Source of the DNA: CAZEAP01 sp964510315
GTDB taxonomy: Bacteria; Planctomycetota; Brocadiia; SM23-32
Length of the DNA: 64,000 nucleotides
Direction of reading: 5' to 3'
Assembly: GCA_964510315.1 (NCBI GenBank)
Contig: CAZEAP010000018.1
Coordinates: 1-64,000 of the forward strand
The position numbers and the translations under genes are program-made. Numbering within the stretch: the stretch's first letter is position 1; the number at the start of each line of letters is the position of its first letter. The notes beneath the pieces are model-generated. The model did not search any database. It saw only the letters and a list, made by a program, of their open reading frames with translations, and had not been told where the DNA came from. Positions 8,791 to 16,692 of the stretch are shown here, piece by piece.

Positions 8791-8852
8791 TCCGCTGGTC
8801 GCCGCGATGCTGGTTAGTGTAAAATGGCCTGCCGACCAATTGAGGTAGATAC

Positions 8853-9107
8853 ATGACCTCGCAGCCGCCGGACGAAAAGCCGCTGGGTATCCGCAGCCTG
8901 ATCGGCGTGGGACTGGACAGGGACGGCGACGTCCGTATCACGCGCGGCGAGAATTTCTACCTCCTCGGCGGGACCGAACCCACTCACCAGCGCATGGTGG
9001 AAACCGCCCGGAAGTTCAGCGAGAAAGTCGAAGAGCGCGGGAAGGACCTCCAACAGATCAACGCCAGGGAACTCGACGAGATAACCCGGGAACTGCGGGA
9101 AGATTGA
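8853..9107 (+). CDS. Small conserved-looking hypothetical protein
   Basis: 84-residue, highly charged soluble protein with no signal peptide or membrane segment. A GAGG ribosome-binding site precedes the ATG. The N-terminal half (GIRSLIGVGLDRDGDVRITRG) looks beta-rich. The C-terminal half is helical and rich in Glu, Lys and Arg, and could be a short coiled coil. I do not recognise a family. It lies between the acetyltransferase and the trpS attenuator on the same strand and may share the upstream transcript. Confidence 0.6.
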   Translation: MTSQPPDEKPLGIRSLIGVGLDRDGDVRITRGENFYLLGGTEPTHQRMVETARKFSEKVEERGKDLQQINARELDEITRELRED

Positions 9108-9161
9108 AAACCGGCGCGGGAAGACGCCGCTCCCTCCTCCCTCCTGGAGCTCTCCGGAGGC

Positions 9162-9190
9162 TTGAAATCGCGTTGCACACCGCGTATAAT
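9162..9190 (+). promoter_or_regulatory. Strong sigma-70 promoter of the trpL-trpS unit
   Basis: TTGAAA (9162-9167), exactly 17 bases, TATAAT (9185-9190). Transcription should begin at 9197-9199, which coincides with the ATG of the leader peptide. Confidence 0.85.
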
Positions 9191-9198
9191 CCGGTGCA

Positions 9199-9282
9199 AT
9201 GAATCGACGAGTATGCAAGGCCGTTGCGGACATCCCCTGGCGCTGGGTCTGGCCCGCGCGCCGGGGCTCGCGGTTGCCTTGA
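9199..9282 (+). CDS. trpL: Trp-rich leader peptide of trpS
   Basis: 27-codon open frame beginning MNRRVCKAV and containing IPWRWVWPAR: three TGG codons within five (9238-9252). It ends at TGA 9280-9282. The ATG lies 9 bases after the -10 box with no room for a Shine-Dalgarno sequence, so it is probably read from a leaderless mRNA. Its position directly before trpS and over mutually exclusive hairpins marks it as a regulatory peptide whose translation senses charged tRNA-Trp, as in trp-operon attenuation. The frame is too short for usual gene finding. Confidence 0.88.
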   Translation: MNRRVCKAVADIPWRWVWPARRGSRLP

Positions 9283-9355
9283 GGTCCCGTCGGTTCGCCG
9301 ACTCGAGAACCCGCGCCCCGTAGCCTCGGAGAACAGGCGACGGGGTTTTCTTTTT
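9234..9355 (+). promoter_or_regulatory. trp-type transcription attenuator for trpS
   Basis: Three alternative helices are visible. 1:2 - 9234-9243 (CCCC, bulged T, GGCGC) pairs with 9258-9266 (GCGCC GGGG), embracing the Trp codons. 2:3 - 9262-9270 (CGGGGCTCG) pairs with 9312-9320 (CGCGCCCCG) with one mismatch, enclosing a GTCGG-TTCG-CCGAC hairpin (9289-9302). 3:4 - the terminator at 9316-9345. A ribosome stalled on the Trp codons would mask arm 1, free arm 2 for the antiterminator, and allow trpS transcription. A ribosome reaching the stop codon covers arm 2 and the terminator forms. Pairings are by eye. Confidence 0.85.
9316..9355 (+). terminator. Attenuator terminator before trpS
   Basis: CCCCGT (9316-9321) pairs with ACGGGG (9340-9345), with an inner GCCT/AGGC helix, followed by TTTTCTTTTT. 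It lies 34 bases before the trpS start, as expected for an intrinsic attenuator. Confidence 0.9.
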
Positions 9356-9388
9356 CTCGATACCTGCGTTCACTGAGGGAGATACGTC

Positions 9389-10405
9389 ATGGCCGAACCC
9401 GAAACCACAGAGCCGGAGCGGGGGGAAGCCCCCAAGAGAGTCTTCAGCGGCATCCAGCCCAGCGGCGTCGTGCACATCGGCAACTACGTCGGAGCAATAC
9501 GCAACTGGGCCAACATGCTGGACACATACGATTGCACTTTCTGCGTGGTGGACCTTCACGCGATGACCGTTCCCTATGAGCCCGACGACATGCGCAAGCG
9601 GGTTCTCGAAACCTTCGTCACCAACGTCGCGGCGGGACTCGACCCCCAGCGATGCCGCCTGTTTGTGCAGAGCCACGTTCCGGAAGTCACGGAACTGTGC
9701 TGGATACTGATGAATTCGGCCTCCATGGGCGAGCTGAGCCGGATGACCCAGTTCAAGGAGAAGAAGGAGAGGATCGAAGGCCACGTTGGGGCCGGCTTGT
9801 TCACCTATCCGGTGCTCATGGCCGCCGACATCCTCCTCTACAAGGCGGAAGTCGTCCCCGTGGGCGAAGACCAGACCCAACACCTGGAGTTCTCCCGCGA
9901 CGTGGCCCGGCGCTTCAACAACCAGTTCGGCGACACCTTCCCCGAGCCCCAGCCCCTCTACAGCGACGTCCCCCGCCTGATGGGCCTGAACAACAAGGAC
10001 AAGATGAGCAAGAGCCTCGATAACTACCTGGGTATCCTGGAGAAACCGGACGAACTGTGGACGAAACTGAAGGTGGCCGCCACCGATCCGGCCCGCGTCC
10101 GCCGCGACGACCCGGGGACCCCCGAGATCTGCAACATCTACACGATCCACCGCGCCTTCTCCCCGCCCGAGGACATCGAATGGTCGGCCCACGGCTGCCG
10201 CACAGCCGAGATCGGCTGCGTGGACTGCAAACGCTGCGTCGCCGAGAACATGAACGAGGAGCTGGCCCCCATCCGGGAACGCTACCACGAACTGAAGGCC
10301 GAGCCGGACAAAGTGCGGGAACTGATGGCCGAAGGGGCTGCCCGCTGCGGCAAGATCGCCCGGGAAACCATGGCCGAAGTCCGTCACAGAGTGGGCATCC
10401 GCTGA
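9389..10405 (+). CDS. trpS: Tryptophanyl-tRNA synthetase
   Basis: Class Ic aminoacyl-tRNA synthetase that charges tRNA-Trp; 338 residues, the usual length. The class I signatures are clear: SGIQPSGVVHIGNYVGA (HIGH-type, read HIGN) near residue 25, GEDQTQHLEF, and KMSKS about two thirds in. The last part contains CRTAEIGCVDCKRCV, the Cys pattern seen in a subset of bacterial TrpRS. The start ATG follows GAGGGAGATACGTC. Expression is probably controlled by the upstream leader peptide and attenuator. The downstream neighbour is convergent. Confidence 0.96.
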   Translation: MAEPETTEPERGEAPKRVFSGIQPSGVVHIGNYVGAIRNWANMLDTYDCTFCVVDLHAMTVPYEPDDMRKRVLETFVTNVAAGLDPQRCRLFVQSHVPEVTELCWILMNSASMGELSRMTQFKEKKERIEGHVGAGLFTYPVLMAADILLYKAEVVPVGEDQTQHLEFSRDVARRFNNQFGDTFPEPQPLYSDVPRLMGLNNKDKMSKSLDNYLGILEKPDELWTKLKVAATDPARVRRDDPGTPEICNIYTIHRAFSPPEDIEWSAHGCRTAEIGCVDCKRCVAENMNEELAPIRERYHELKAEPDKVRELMAEGAARCGKIARETMAEVRHRVGIR

Positions 10406-10460
10406 CCCGCACCCCGGACCCCGGCGAAGACCATCAACGCAGGCCACGCAGCCCTGCTAC

Positions 10461-11657
10461 TCAGCCCTCCAAGGGCGCATCCGGTTCCACGCGGAAGTCC
10501 TCCGGCGGCGTGACCGGGACCTCCGGCGGCCGGCTCAAAGCCGCGGTCTCCGGGCAGTGCTCGTAGGCGTACCGGTAAGACCGGCTGCTGCCCTCCACGT
10601 ATTCCCAGACCGTCTCGCCTTCCGGAGTCACCTCGAAGACGCGCCGGCCGGCGCTCTCGCAGATAAAGGTGTTGCCGTTGGGAAGCCTCTGCGTGCTGGA
10701 GGTAAAGGGCGCGTGGAAATTCAGCCCGTTCCGGTAGACCCATTCCACCTCCGTGGTCACCGGGTTGACCTCCAGTATGAAGGAGCGCGCGGCGTGGGCC
10801 AGGTCCTCGCAGGGCGATGCACCGTTGTCGAAAACCAGCACGTTACCCTCCCCCGGCAGGCCCGGAGGGATCATGTGGGGCTCGTGCTGGCCCGACAGCC
10901 CGCCGCAGTAGTCCCCGGAGTAGGACCACACCACCTCCCCGCTCTCCGGCTCTATCAGATACACCGTGTCAAGGCTGCGGGAGCTGATCATAACGTTGCC
11001 GGGCTTGAAGCGTTCGTCCCCGTCGTCGTGCCACCGGTTCGGGGGCAGGGCCTGTACGGTGTTGAGGTGCATCCAGTCACAGGCCGTGTTGTTGTAGGGG
11101 CCGTGCGGCCAGTCGGGCGAGGCGACCACGCGCTGTTTGTTCAGCTCCAGCTCCAGGTGCTTGTAGCCGTACCATTCCCACACCACGGCGCCGTCGTGGC
11201 CCACCTCCAGGACGACGTCCTCGTAGAGCAGGTTCTCCTCCAGCCGGGGGTCGTCCAGCTCTTTGACGTACTCCCCGGGAACACGGTGCCTGCAGATCAG
11301 GAGGGTGTTGCCGTTCTCCTTGCGGAAGACATCGTGATGGGGACCCAGCAGCGTGGTATGGGGCACCTGCCCTTCCGGGACGTACTCCCACACCAGGTTG
11401 TCGTCCCAATCGTACTCCTGAACCGCGCCGTCGTCGGTCATCAGGCTGCCCTTCAGGACCAGTAAGTTCCCGTTGGGCAGCAATTTAGCCCTGGAGACGC
11501 CACGTGTCCCACGTTCGTCCGGGAGTTTCCACTTCCGCACCGTGCGACCGTTCATGTCGATCAGCTTAGGCCGGCCTCCCGGCCAGAGCAACGTGTAGCT
11601 GTTCCAGCACGCATCGGGCTCGTAGAGCGTCGTTCCAACCGGATAGACGGTTCTCAT
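10461..11657 (-). CDS. Arylsulfotransferase (ASST)-like protein
   Basis: About 398-residue beta-propeller protein resembling the ASST family (aryl-sulfate sulfotransferase). Typical phrases recur in each blade: LIDMNGRTVRKWKLP, NGNLLVLKG, NGNTLLICRHR, and TYLIEPESGEVVWSYSG-like and NGNTFICESAGRRVFEV strands. No signal peptide is seen, so it is probably cytoplasmic, unlike the periplasmic enzyme of enterobacteria. The start at 11657 (MRTVYP) is chosen because GGAGGAG lies just upstream; the frame is open for nine codons further. Many family members have no proven sulfotransferase activity, so the reaction is uncertain. Confidence 0.75.
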   Translation of the reverse strand: MRTVYPVGTTLYEPDACWNSYTLLWPGGRPKLIDMNGRTVRKWKLPDERGTRGVSRAKLLPNGNLLVLKGSLMTDDGAVQEYDWDDNLVWEYVPEGQVPHTTLLGPHHDVFRKENGNTLLICRHRVPGEYVKELDDPRLEENLLYEDVVLEVGHDGAVVWEWYGYKHLELELNKQRVVASPDWPHGPYNNTACDWMHLNTVQALPPNRWHDDGDERFKPGNVMISSRSLDTVYLIEPESGEVVWSYSGDYCGGLSGQHEPHMIPPGLPGEGNVLVFDNGASPCEDLAHAARSFILEVNPVTTEVEWVYRNGLNFHAPFTSSTQRLPNGNTFICESAGRRVFEVTPEGETVWEYVEGSSRSYRYAYEHCPETAALSRPPEVPVTPPEDFRVEPDAPLEG

Positions 11658-11741
11658 GCGGACTCCTCCTGTCACGGACCTCAACTGCAGCGGTGCTCGC
11701 TCGATTTAGCGTGCGTCTCTGCGGGCCGATGATCGGCCGTG

Positions 11742-12305
11742 TTAACGGCGACGCGACTTGAGTTGTTTTCTCAGCTCCACGATCTCTCGCCGCAGGTTGT
11801 GAACCTCGGCCCGGAGACGCCTCAGCTCCTGGTGAAGACGCTCCTGCCGTTCGAGCAGCTCATGGGCGAAAGGCGGCATGGCGGGTTCGGGCTCGACGCG
11901 GCCTTTGGCATCGAGCCGCTCGGCCTCCTCTCTCAGCCTCTCGGCCGCTTCGATCTTGCCGGCTTCCTCCAGTTCGTCCGCCTCACGATGTAGCCGCTCG
12001 ACGCGACCGGCCCACTTCCTTTCCGCGCGCCGGTGCGCCCATTTCTCCTGGGCGCGCCGGAGCCTGCGCTCGCCCTCTTCGGCACGCTCCCGCAGCGCTT
12101 CCGAGACCTCGTGCATGTCGTGCACCTCGGCGCGGTGGGCCATCTCGCGCAGCACGTGGACTCTCTCTTTCATCTGCTCTACGCCTTCCGGGAATTCTCT
12201 CTCCGGATGAGACTCCTCCGACCGTCCGCGTGCAACGCTGCCAACGAACGCGAAACCGGCCACAGAAACAGCGACGAACACCCAGATCAGCTTGGAACGC
12301 CTCAT
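11742..12305 (-). CDS. Exported coiled-coil protein, function unknown
   Basis: 187 residues. The N terminus MRRSKLIWVFVAVSVAGFAFVG is a signal peptide or membrane anchor. Almost all the rest is Arg/Glu-rich heptad helix, interrupted near residue 140 by a Pro-rich hinge (EPEPAMPPF). The last 45 residues (LLERQERLHQELRRLRAEV) are an especially regular coiled coil. GGAGGG precedes the ATG. No family is recognised; a periplasmic structural or envelope-stress role (CpxP/Spy-like in character only) is speculative. It is transcribed toward the ASST-like gene on the same strand. Confidence 0.7.
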   Translation of the reverse strand: MRRSKLIWVFVAVSVAGFAFVGSVARGRSEESHPEREFPEGVEQMKERVHVLREMAHRAEVHDMHEVSEALRERAEEGERRLRRAQEKWAHRRAERKWAGRVERLHREADELEEAGKIEAAERLREEAERLDAKGRVEPEPAMPPFAHELLERQERLHQELRRLRAEVHNLRREIVELRKQLKSRRR

Positions 12306-12370
12306 GCGATCCCTCCTTCACCTGACCCCACCAAGTCCATTGCTCCGTACTCGCCCCTATCGGGCGATTC

Positions 12371-13318
12371 TCAGCCGCTGTAGAGCCACCGCACTTGCTC
12401 GGCATCCAATCCGATGTCGGCGGCGGCCATGTTCTCCCGCAGATGCTCCGGGTCCAGGGTTCCCGTAATGGGGAAGACCGGGAAATCCTGGTTCATCAGC
12501 CACGCCAGGGCCACCTGGTTGGGGGTGACGCCCAGCTCCTGGGCCAGCTCGCGGGCGCGTTGGCGACGCGCCCGGCTCAGGTCGTTGTCATAGGCGTCTC
12601 GACCGCCCTCCTCAAGGGCGAAGTACCCGCGGGCGGTGGAGGTGTAGGCGACCAGGGCCATACCCGTCCGCTCGTGGAAACCAACCTCCTCCTCGTGGGC
12701 ATATACGGTCTGCGTGCCGCGAGGCTCCGGCGGCGGGGATTCCTTGTAGGCAAGGCTCCATTCGACCTGACTGACCGCAAAGCCCCGGAGGCCGTTCTGC
12801 TCGGCGTATCGATTGGCTTCCTCAATCCGGTCGCAGGTCCAGTTGCTGGCCCCCAGGTAGCGGATGCGCCCGCGCTGGACCTCTTCATTCAGGTAGTCGA
12901 TGATCTCGGCGACCTCCATCGCCAGGTCGTCGCGGTGAAGGTAATACAGGTCGATCGCCTCCAGCCCGAGCCGGCCGAGGCTGTCGTCAATGTCCGCGCG
13001 GATGCGGTAGGGCGCCAGCCACTCGTCGGTCCTCCGGTAACCGCCCAGGTGTGGTTGCCCTCCTTTCGTGGCGATAACCAGGTCCTCTCCCCCGTTGCGC
13101 TGGACGTAGTCTCCGACCAGGCGCTCTGCGGCCCCCGTGCCTCTCAGAGTCCAGGCGGAATAGACGTGAGCGGTGTCGATGAAGTTCCCGCCGCCGTCAC
13201 GGAAGGCATTCAGCAACTCGTCGACCTCATCGACCGTCGCATCAGCGCCCATTCCCGCGGTGCCGTAACAGACCTGTGAGACCCGAAGGTCCGTCCCGCG
13301 CAAGACTCTCCGGTCCAT
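12371..13318 (-). CDS. Aldo/keto reductase
   Basis: NADPH-dependent oxidoreductase of the aldo/keto reductase superfamily, about 315 residues. The catalytic tetrad is recognisable: Asp and Tyr in FIDTAHVYS, Lys in VIATKGG, His in YYLHRDD. The cofactor end appears as GVTPNQVALAWL and FPITGTLDPEHLREN. The start is taken at MDRRVLRGTDLRVS because GCAGGAGG precedes it and homologues begin there; the frame continues open for 70 codons without family similarity. It diverges from the GH1 beta-glucosidase and may act on its sugar products (inference from position only). Confidence 0.88.
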   Translation of the reverse strand: MDRRVLRGTDLRVSQVCYGTAGMGADATVDEVDELLNAFRDGGGNFIDTAHVYSAWTLRGTGAAERLVGDYVQRNGGEDLVIATKGGQPHLGGYRRTDEWLAPYRIRADIDDSLGRLGLEAIDLYYLHRDDLAMEVAEIIDYLNEEVQRGRIRYLGASNWTCDRIEEANRYAEQNGLRGFAVSQVEWSLAYKESPPPEPRGTQTVYAHEEEVGFHERTGMALVAYTSTARGYFALEEGGRDAYDNDLSRARRQRARELAQELGVTPNQVALAWLMNQDFPVFPITGTLDPEHLRENMAAADIGLDAEQVRWLYSG

Positions 13319-13487
13319 CCCAACCTCCTGCCGGCAGGTTCCGGCTCTCATTCTAATCGCCACGGCCGATGCGAACAATCGCACCTGGCGCTCCACGGTT
13401 GACACAGCCGCCCGGGGGTGCCATACATAGGCGGCTGAAAACCCTGATCTGCACTTGTCATCTTCTCTGTTCGCTTCGGAATGCACA

Positions 13488-14855
13488 ATGAAGGAATTCC
13501 CGGAGGATTTCTTGTGGGGGGCGGCCACCTCCTCCTACCAGATCGAGGGCGCCTGGCTTGAAGACGGCAAGGCGCCCAGCATCTGGGACGCCTACAGCCT
13601 GCTGCCGGGGAGGATACGGGACGGCACCACCGGACAGGTCGCTTGCGATCACTACCACCAATTGGAGCAGGACGTTGCGCTGATGCGGGAACTGGGCCTT
13701 CAGTCGTATCGGTTCTCCATCTGCTGGCCGCGGATACTGCCGGCCGGGACCGGAGAGGTCAACCAGGCGGGCGTGGACTTTTACGACCGCTTAATAGACC
13801 TGCTGCTGGAGGCCGGCATCCAGCCCTTCCCCACTCTCTACCATTGGGAGATGCCCCTGGCACTGGAGATGAAGTACGGGGGCTGGCTGCATCCGGACGC
13901 CCCGGAATGGTTCGCCGAATACGCCGAAGTCTGCTTCGAGAGGTTCGGGGACCGCGTGCAGCGCTGGCTCACCATCAACGAGCCCCACGCATTCGCCATG
14001 TGCGGCTACCGCTGGGGCGTCCACGCCCCCGGCCGCACCGCCCACGGCGACTCCGAGCCCTACCTGGTCGGCTACCATCTGCTGCAGGCCCACGCCCGGG
14101 CTGCCGAAATCTACCGGCGGAAGTTCCCGCCCGGCAGCGGGGGCCAGATCGGCATGGCAATCTCCACCCACTGGGCCGAGCCCCGCAGCGAGAGCGACCA
14201 GGACCGACGGGCCGCCCGGCGCTCCGTCGAGTTCCAGTTCGGCTGGTTCGCCCACCCGATGGTGCTCGGAGACTACCCGGAGATTATGAGGCGCATGCTG
14301 GGTGATCGCCTGCCTCCACTGAGCGCCGAGGACAAAGCCATGCTCAAAGGGTCGGCCGACTTCCTGGGCCTCAATCACTACCACACGGTCCACGCCTACG
14401 CTCCTCCCCCCGATGCGGAGAACGGCCGCTACGTAGAGGAAGCGCACACCGTCGAGACCAGGTACCGGGGCGAGGAGCAGTCCGTGGTCGGATGGACATT
14501 TCTGCCCGAAGGGATGCGCAGAATACTCGGCTGGGTGCAGGAGACCTACCCGGACGTCCCCGTGTATATAACCGAGAACGGGTATCCGCTCGCCGAAGAA
14601 AACCGCCAGGAGGCGCTCGACGACCAGCGACGGGTGCAGCACTTCCGCGACTACCTGGGCGCGTGCCACGAGGCCATTCAGGCAGGAGTTGATCTGAGGG
14701 GGTTTTTCGCCTGGACGCTGATGGACAACTTCGAGTGGGGTTCGGGCTATACCGTCGACTTCGGCCTGTGCCACACCGACTTCGAGACGATGGAACGGAC
14801 GCCGAAGGCATCGGCACGGTTCTACTCGGAGGTCATCGCCGACAACGGGTTCTAA
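13488..14855 (+). CDS. GH1 family beta-glucosidase
   Basis: Retaining glycoside hydrolase of family 1, about 455 residues, releasing glucose or galactose from beta-linked sugars. Seen: the N-terminal signature FLWGAATSSYQIEG, the acid/base Glu in LTINEPHAFA, the nucleophile in PVYITENGYP, and the C-terminal FAWTLMDNFEWGSGY. No signal peptide, so intracellular. A perfect TTGACA lies at 13399 with a poor -10 near 13424. Ribosome binding is weak. Its stop overlaps the stop of the convergent membrane-protein gene by four bases. Confidence 0.94.
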   Translation: MKEFPEDFLWGAATSSYQIEGAWLEDGKAPSIWDAYSLLPGRIRDGTTGQVACDHYHQLEQDVALMRELGLQSYRFSICWPRILPAGTGEVNQAGVDFYDRLIDLLLEAGIQPFPTLYHWEMPLALEMKYGGWLHPDAPEWFAEYAEVCFERFGDRVQRWLTINEPHAFAMCGYRWGVHAPGRTAHGDSEPYLVGYHLLQAHARAAEIYRRKFPPGSGGQIGMAISTHWAEPRSESDQDRRAARRSVEFQFGWFAHPMVLGDYPEIMRRMLGDRLPPLSAEDKAMLKGSADFLGLNHYHTVHAYAPPPDAENGRYVEEAHTVETRYRGEEQSVVGWTFLPEGMRRILGWVQETYPDVPVYITENGYPLAEENRQEALDDQRRVQHFRDYLGACHEAIQAGVDLRGFFAWTLMDNFEWGSGYTVDFGLCHTDFETMERTPKASARFYSEVIADNGF

Positions 14856-15277
14856 CCGCCGATTGAGGAACCGGGCTCGGCCGCGCTGCTCGCGGCCCTC
14901 TTCCACAGAATGAGTATCGCGGCTCCGAAGACGATGCAGAACAGCGCGTCCCCTGCAAACCACATGATCGGCATTCCCAGCAGAGCACCGGTCACCGCGC
15001 AGACGATCCCCAGGATAATCCCCGCCGCGCCGGAAAACGGCACGAGGGGACCGTATCGGAGAGGATCACGAGCGAGGATGATAAAGAAAATGCCGACGAG
15101 TACATAGGTGGCCGACATGGCGCGGACGGTATAGTTGAAAAGAGGCGAATCGGGGAACGGCTGCTCCCCGAAAGTCTCCGCCAGCGCCTGCATGGTCGAG
15201 ATGGGCAGGAGAAGTCCCAGAAGACCCGACAGGCAGAGCAGTCCCAAGACCCAAAGGCAAACCTTCAAGGCCCGCAT
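14852..15277 (-). CDS. Four-helix membrane protein, BphX-like
   Basis: 141-residue integral membrane protein with four hydrophobic segments (about residues 5-25, 55-73, 80-105 and 108-128). The motif YVLVGIFFIILARDPLRYGP resembles the small BphX/DUF4345-type membrane proteins, of unknown function. The start at 15277 follows GGAGG; the open frame extends 34 codons upstream without similarity. Convergent with, and overlapping by four bases, the beta-glucosidase gene. Confidence 0.65.
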   Translation of the reverse strand: MRALKVCLWVLGLLCLSGLLGLLLPISTMQALAETFGEQPFPDSPLFNYTVRAMSATYVLVGIFFIILARDPLRYGPLVPFSGAAGIILGIVCAVTGALLGMPIMWFAGDALFCIVFGAAILILWKRAASSAAEPGSSIGG

Positions 15278-15441
15278 GGTGGACCTCCGGTCTGACGAAC
15301 CGCAAAGCGATACCCCGGCAGCCCCGCAACCCCTCGCCGGACGCCTCCCATGATATTCGCGGGACCGGGGAACCTGCAAGGCCCCGGCCGCCTCTTCACA
15401 GCCCGGCCCGACCCGACGAAACTGTTCGGCCTAACGGAAGC

Positions 15442-15471
15442 TTGACAGGAAACTAACAGAAACCTTATAGT
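15442..15471 (+). promoter_or_regulatory. Sigma-70 promoter of the DUF3034 gene
   Basis: TTGACA (15442-15447), 18-base spacer, TATAGT (15466-15471), about 63 bases before the start codon. A GGAAGGAGGAGG ribosome-binding site follows. Confidence 0.8.
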
Positions 15472-15534
15472 CTCCGCGTGCAGGATTAATCGAGGTCGGG
15501 AACCAAAGGATCCTTCACCGGAAGGAGGAGGAGC

Positions 15535-16473
15535 ATGCGCATCAAGCGGCAGAAGCGTGGAGGTATCGTGGGAATAGGCGTATGGGCAATCGTCCTGCTG
15601 GCGGCACTGGCGCTTGCGCCGTGCGGGACTTTCGCACAGGAAGCCGCCGAGGAGCCCCCTCCCCTGCCCCTCCACACCATCGAGGGGGTCGGCGGACTCG
15701 TTCTCACCCCGACGGCCTACCTGGTCAATCCACCGGGGGAAGGTGACCGGTGCGGCAAGCCGGCCTTCGGTGCCCATGCCGTCTGGGTGGGGAACCGTGA
15801 CCTCCAGGCGTTCACCATGACGTGGAGCCCCTGCGAACGGGTTGAGCTGGGCTACGCCTTCAACCGGTTTGGGATTGGGGACCTGGCCGTGCCCGCACGC
15901 ATCCGCGTTCGTGCGGACGAAATCTACCTGCATCACTTCAACGTGCGGGTGAATCTGATCCAGGAAGGCGGATGTGCCGACTGGATGCCGGCCATAACCG
16001 CGGGCGCCCACTACAAGTACAACAACGACATCGCCGAGATCAACCGAGATCTTGGAGGGGCCCTGGAGGCCATCGGCTACAACGACAACGACGGCGTCGA
16101 CTTCACCCTGACGGCCACCAAGACCCTCGATCTGTTCCCCCGGCCGGTTATCGCCACCGCGGGCTTGCGGGCGTCAAAGGCATCACAACTGGGCCTGACG
16201 GGCTTCGGGGACGACTACCTGATCAGCTTCGAGGGGAGCGTCCTTACGCTGCTGACTGATCGGCTGGCGGTCGGCGCCGAGTACCGGCAAAAGCGCGAAG
16301 CACTGGGAGAGATCGACGATGTCGTGAATTCCGAAGACTCCTGGTGGGACGTGCACGCGGCCTACATCCTCAATCCCCACGCCACCGTCTACGCCACCGT
16401 CGGTGACGCCGGCGCCGTGCTGGATCACACCGACGAGACCATCTACGGCCTCGTTTTCAAATACGAGTTCTGA
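15535..16473 (+). CDS. DUF3034 family outer-membrane barrel protein
   Basis: 312-residue exported protein. A signal peptide (about residues 1-35, ending GTFAQEAAEE) is followed by IEGVGGLVLTPTAYLVNP, the hallmark opening of the DUF3034 family. Alternating beta strands run to a C-terminal YGLVFKYEF, the terminal aromatic expected for Bam-inserted barrels. It should reside in the outer membrane; its substrate is unknown. A strong promoter and a very strong ribosome-binding site suggest high expression. It supports a didermic cell envelope. Confidence 0.78.
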   Translation: MRIKRQKRGGIVGIGVWAIVLLAALALAPCGTFAQEAAEEPPPLPLHTIEGVGGLVLTPTAYLVNPPGEGDRCGKPAFGAHAVWVGNRDLQAFTMTWSPCERVELGYAFNRFGIGDLAVPARIRVRADEIYLHHFNVRVNLIQEGGCADWMPAITAGAHYKYNNDIAEINRDLGGALEAIGYNDNDGVDFTLTATKTLDLFPRPVIATAGLRASKASQLGLTGFGDDYLISFEGSVLTLLTDRLAVGAEYRQKREALGEIDDVVNSEDSWWDVHAAYILNPHATVYATVGDAGAVLDHTDETIYGLVFKYEF

Positions 16474-16511
16474 CGACCGACTCGGACGAGGGATCGCAGC
16501 GGTTCTGTCAA

Positions 16512-16541
16512 CGAGGGGCAGGCTTTGGCACCTGCCCCTCG
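16512..16541 (+). terminator. Hairpin after the DUF3034 gene
   Basis: Perfect 11-bp stem CGAGGGGCAGG / CCTGCCCCTCG around an 8-base loop, 39 bases after the stop. No T-run follows, so it may act as a stabilising 3' structure or a Rho-assisted terminator. Confidence 0.55.
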
Positions 16542-16600
16542 CCGTTGGCCGGGAGTTTCATTCTCTTCCTCAGCGGGAGTCCGTCGGTCATCCCCCTCAG

Positions 16601-16630
16601 TTGACACCTCGCCGCTCGTGCGGATAGCAT
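16601..16630 (+). promoter_or_regulatory. Sigma-70 promoter of hppA
   Basis: TTGACA (16601-16606), 18-base spacer, TAGCAT (16625-16630), giving a leader of about 55 bases with AGAGGAG before the ATG. Confidence 0.7.
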
Positions 16631-16692
16631 GAGGGGTTGGCGCTTTTCCGAGTCCGGTTCCGGCCGGAAGCTCTCCAGAGGAGCTTTGCACC

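Noticed and set aside
9191..9388. T-box riboswitch for trpS
   Set aside because: No T-box sequence or Stem I specifier architecture is seen. The Trp-codon frame with alternative helices explains the region better.
13399..13429. Promoter of the beta-glucosidase gene
   Set aside because: The -35 TTGACA is perfect but no convincing -10 lies 16-18 bases downstream (best CATACA/TACATA), so it is mentioned only in the gene entry.
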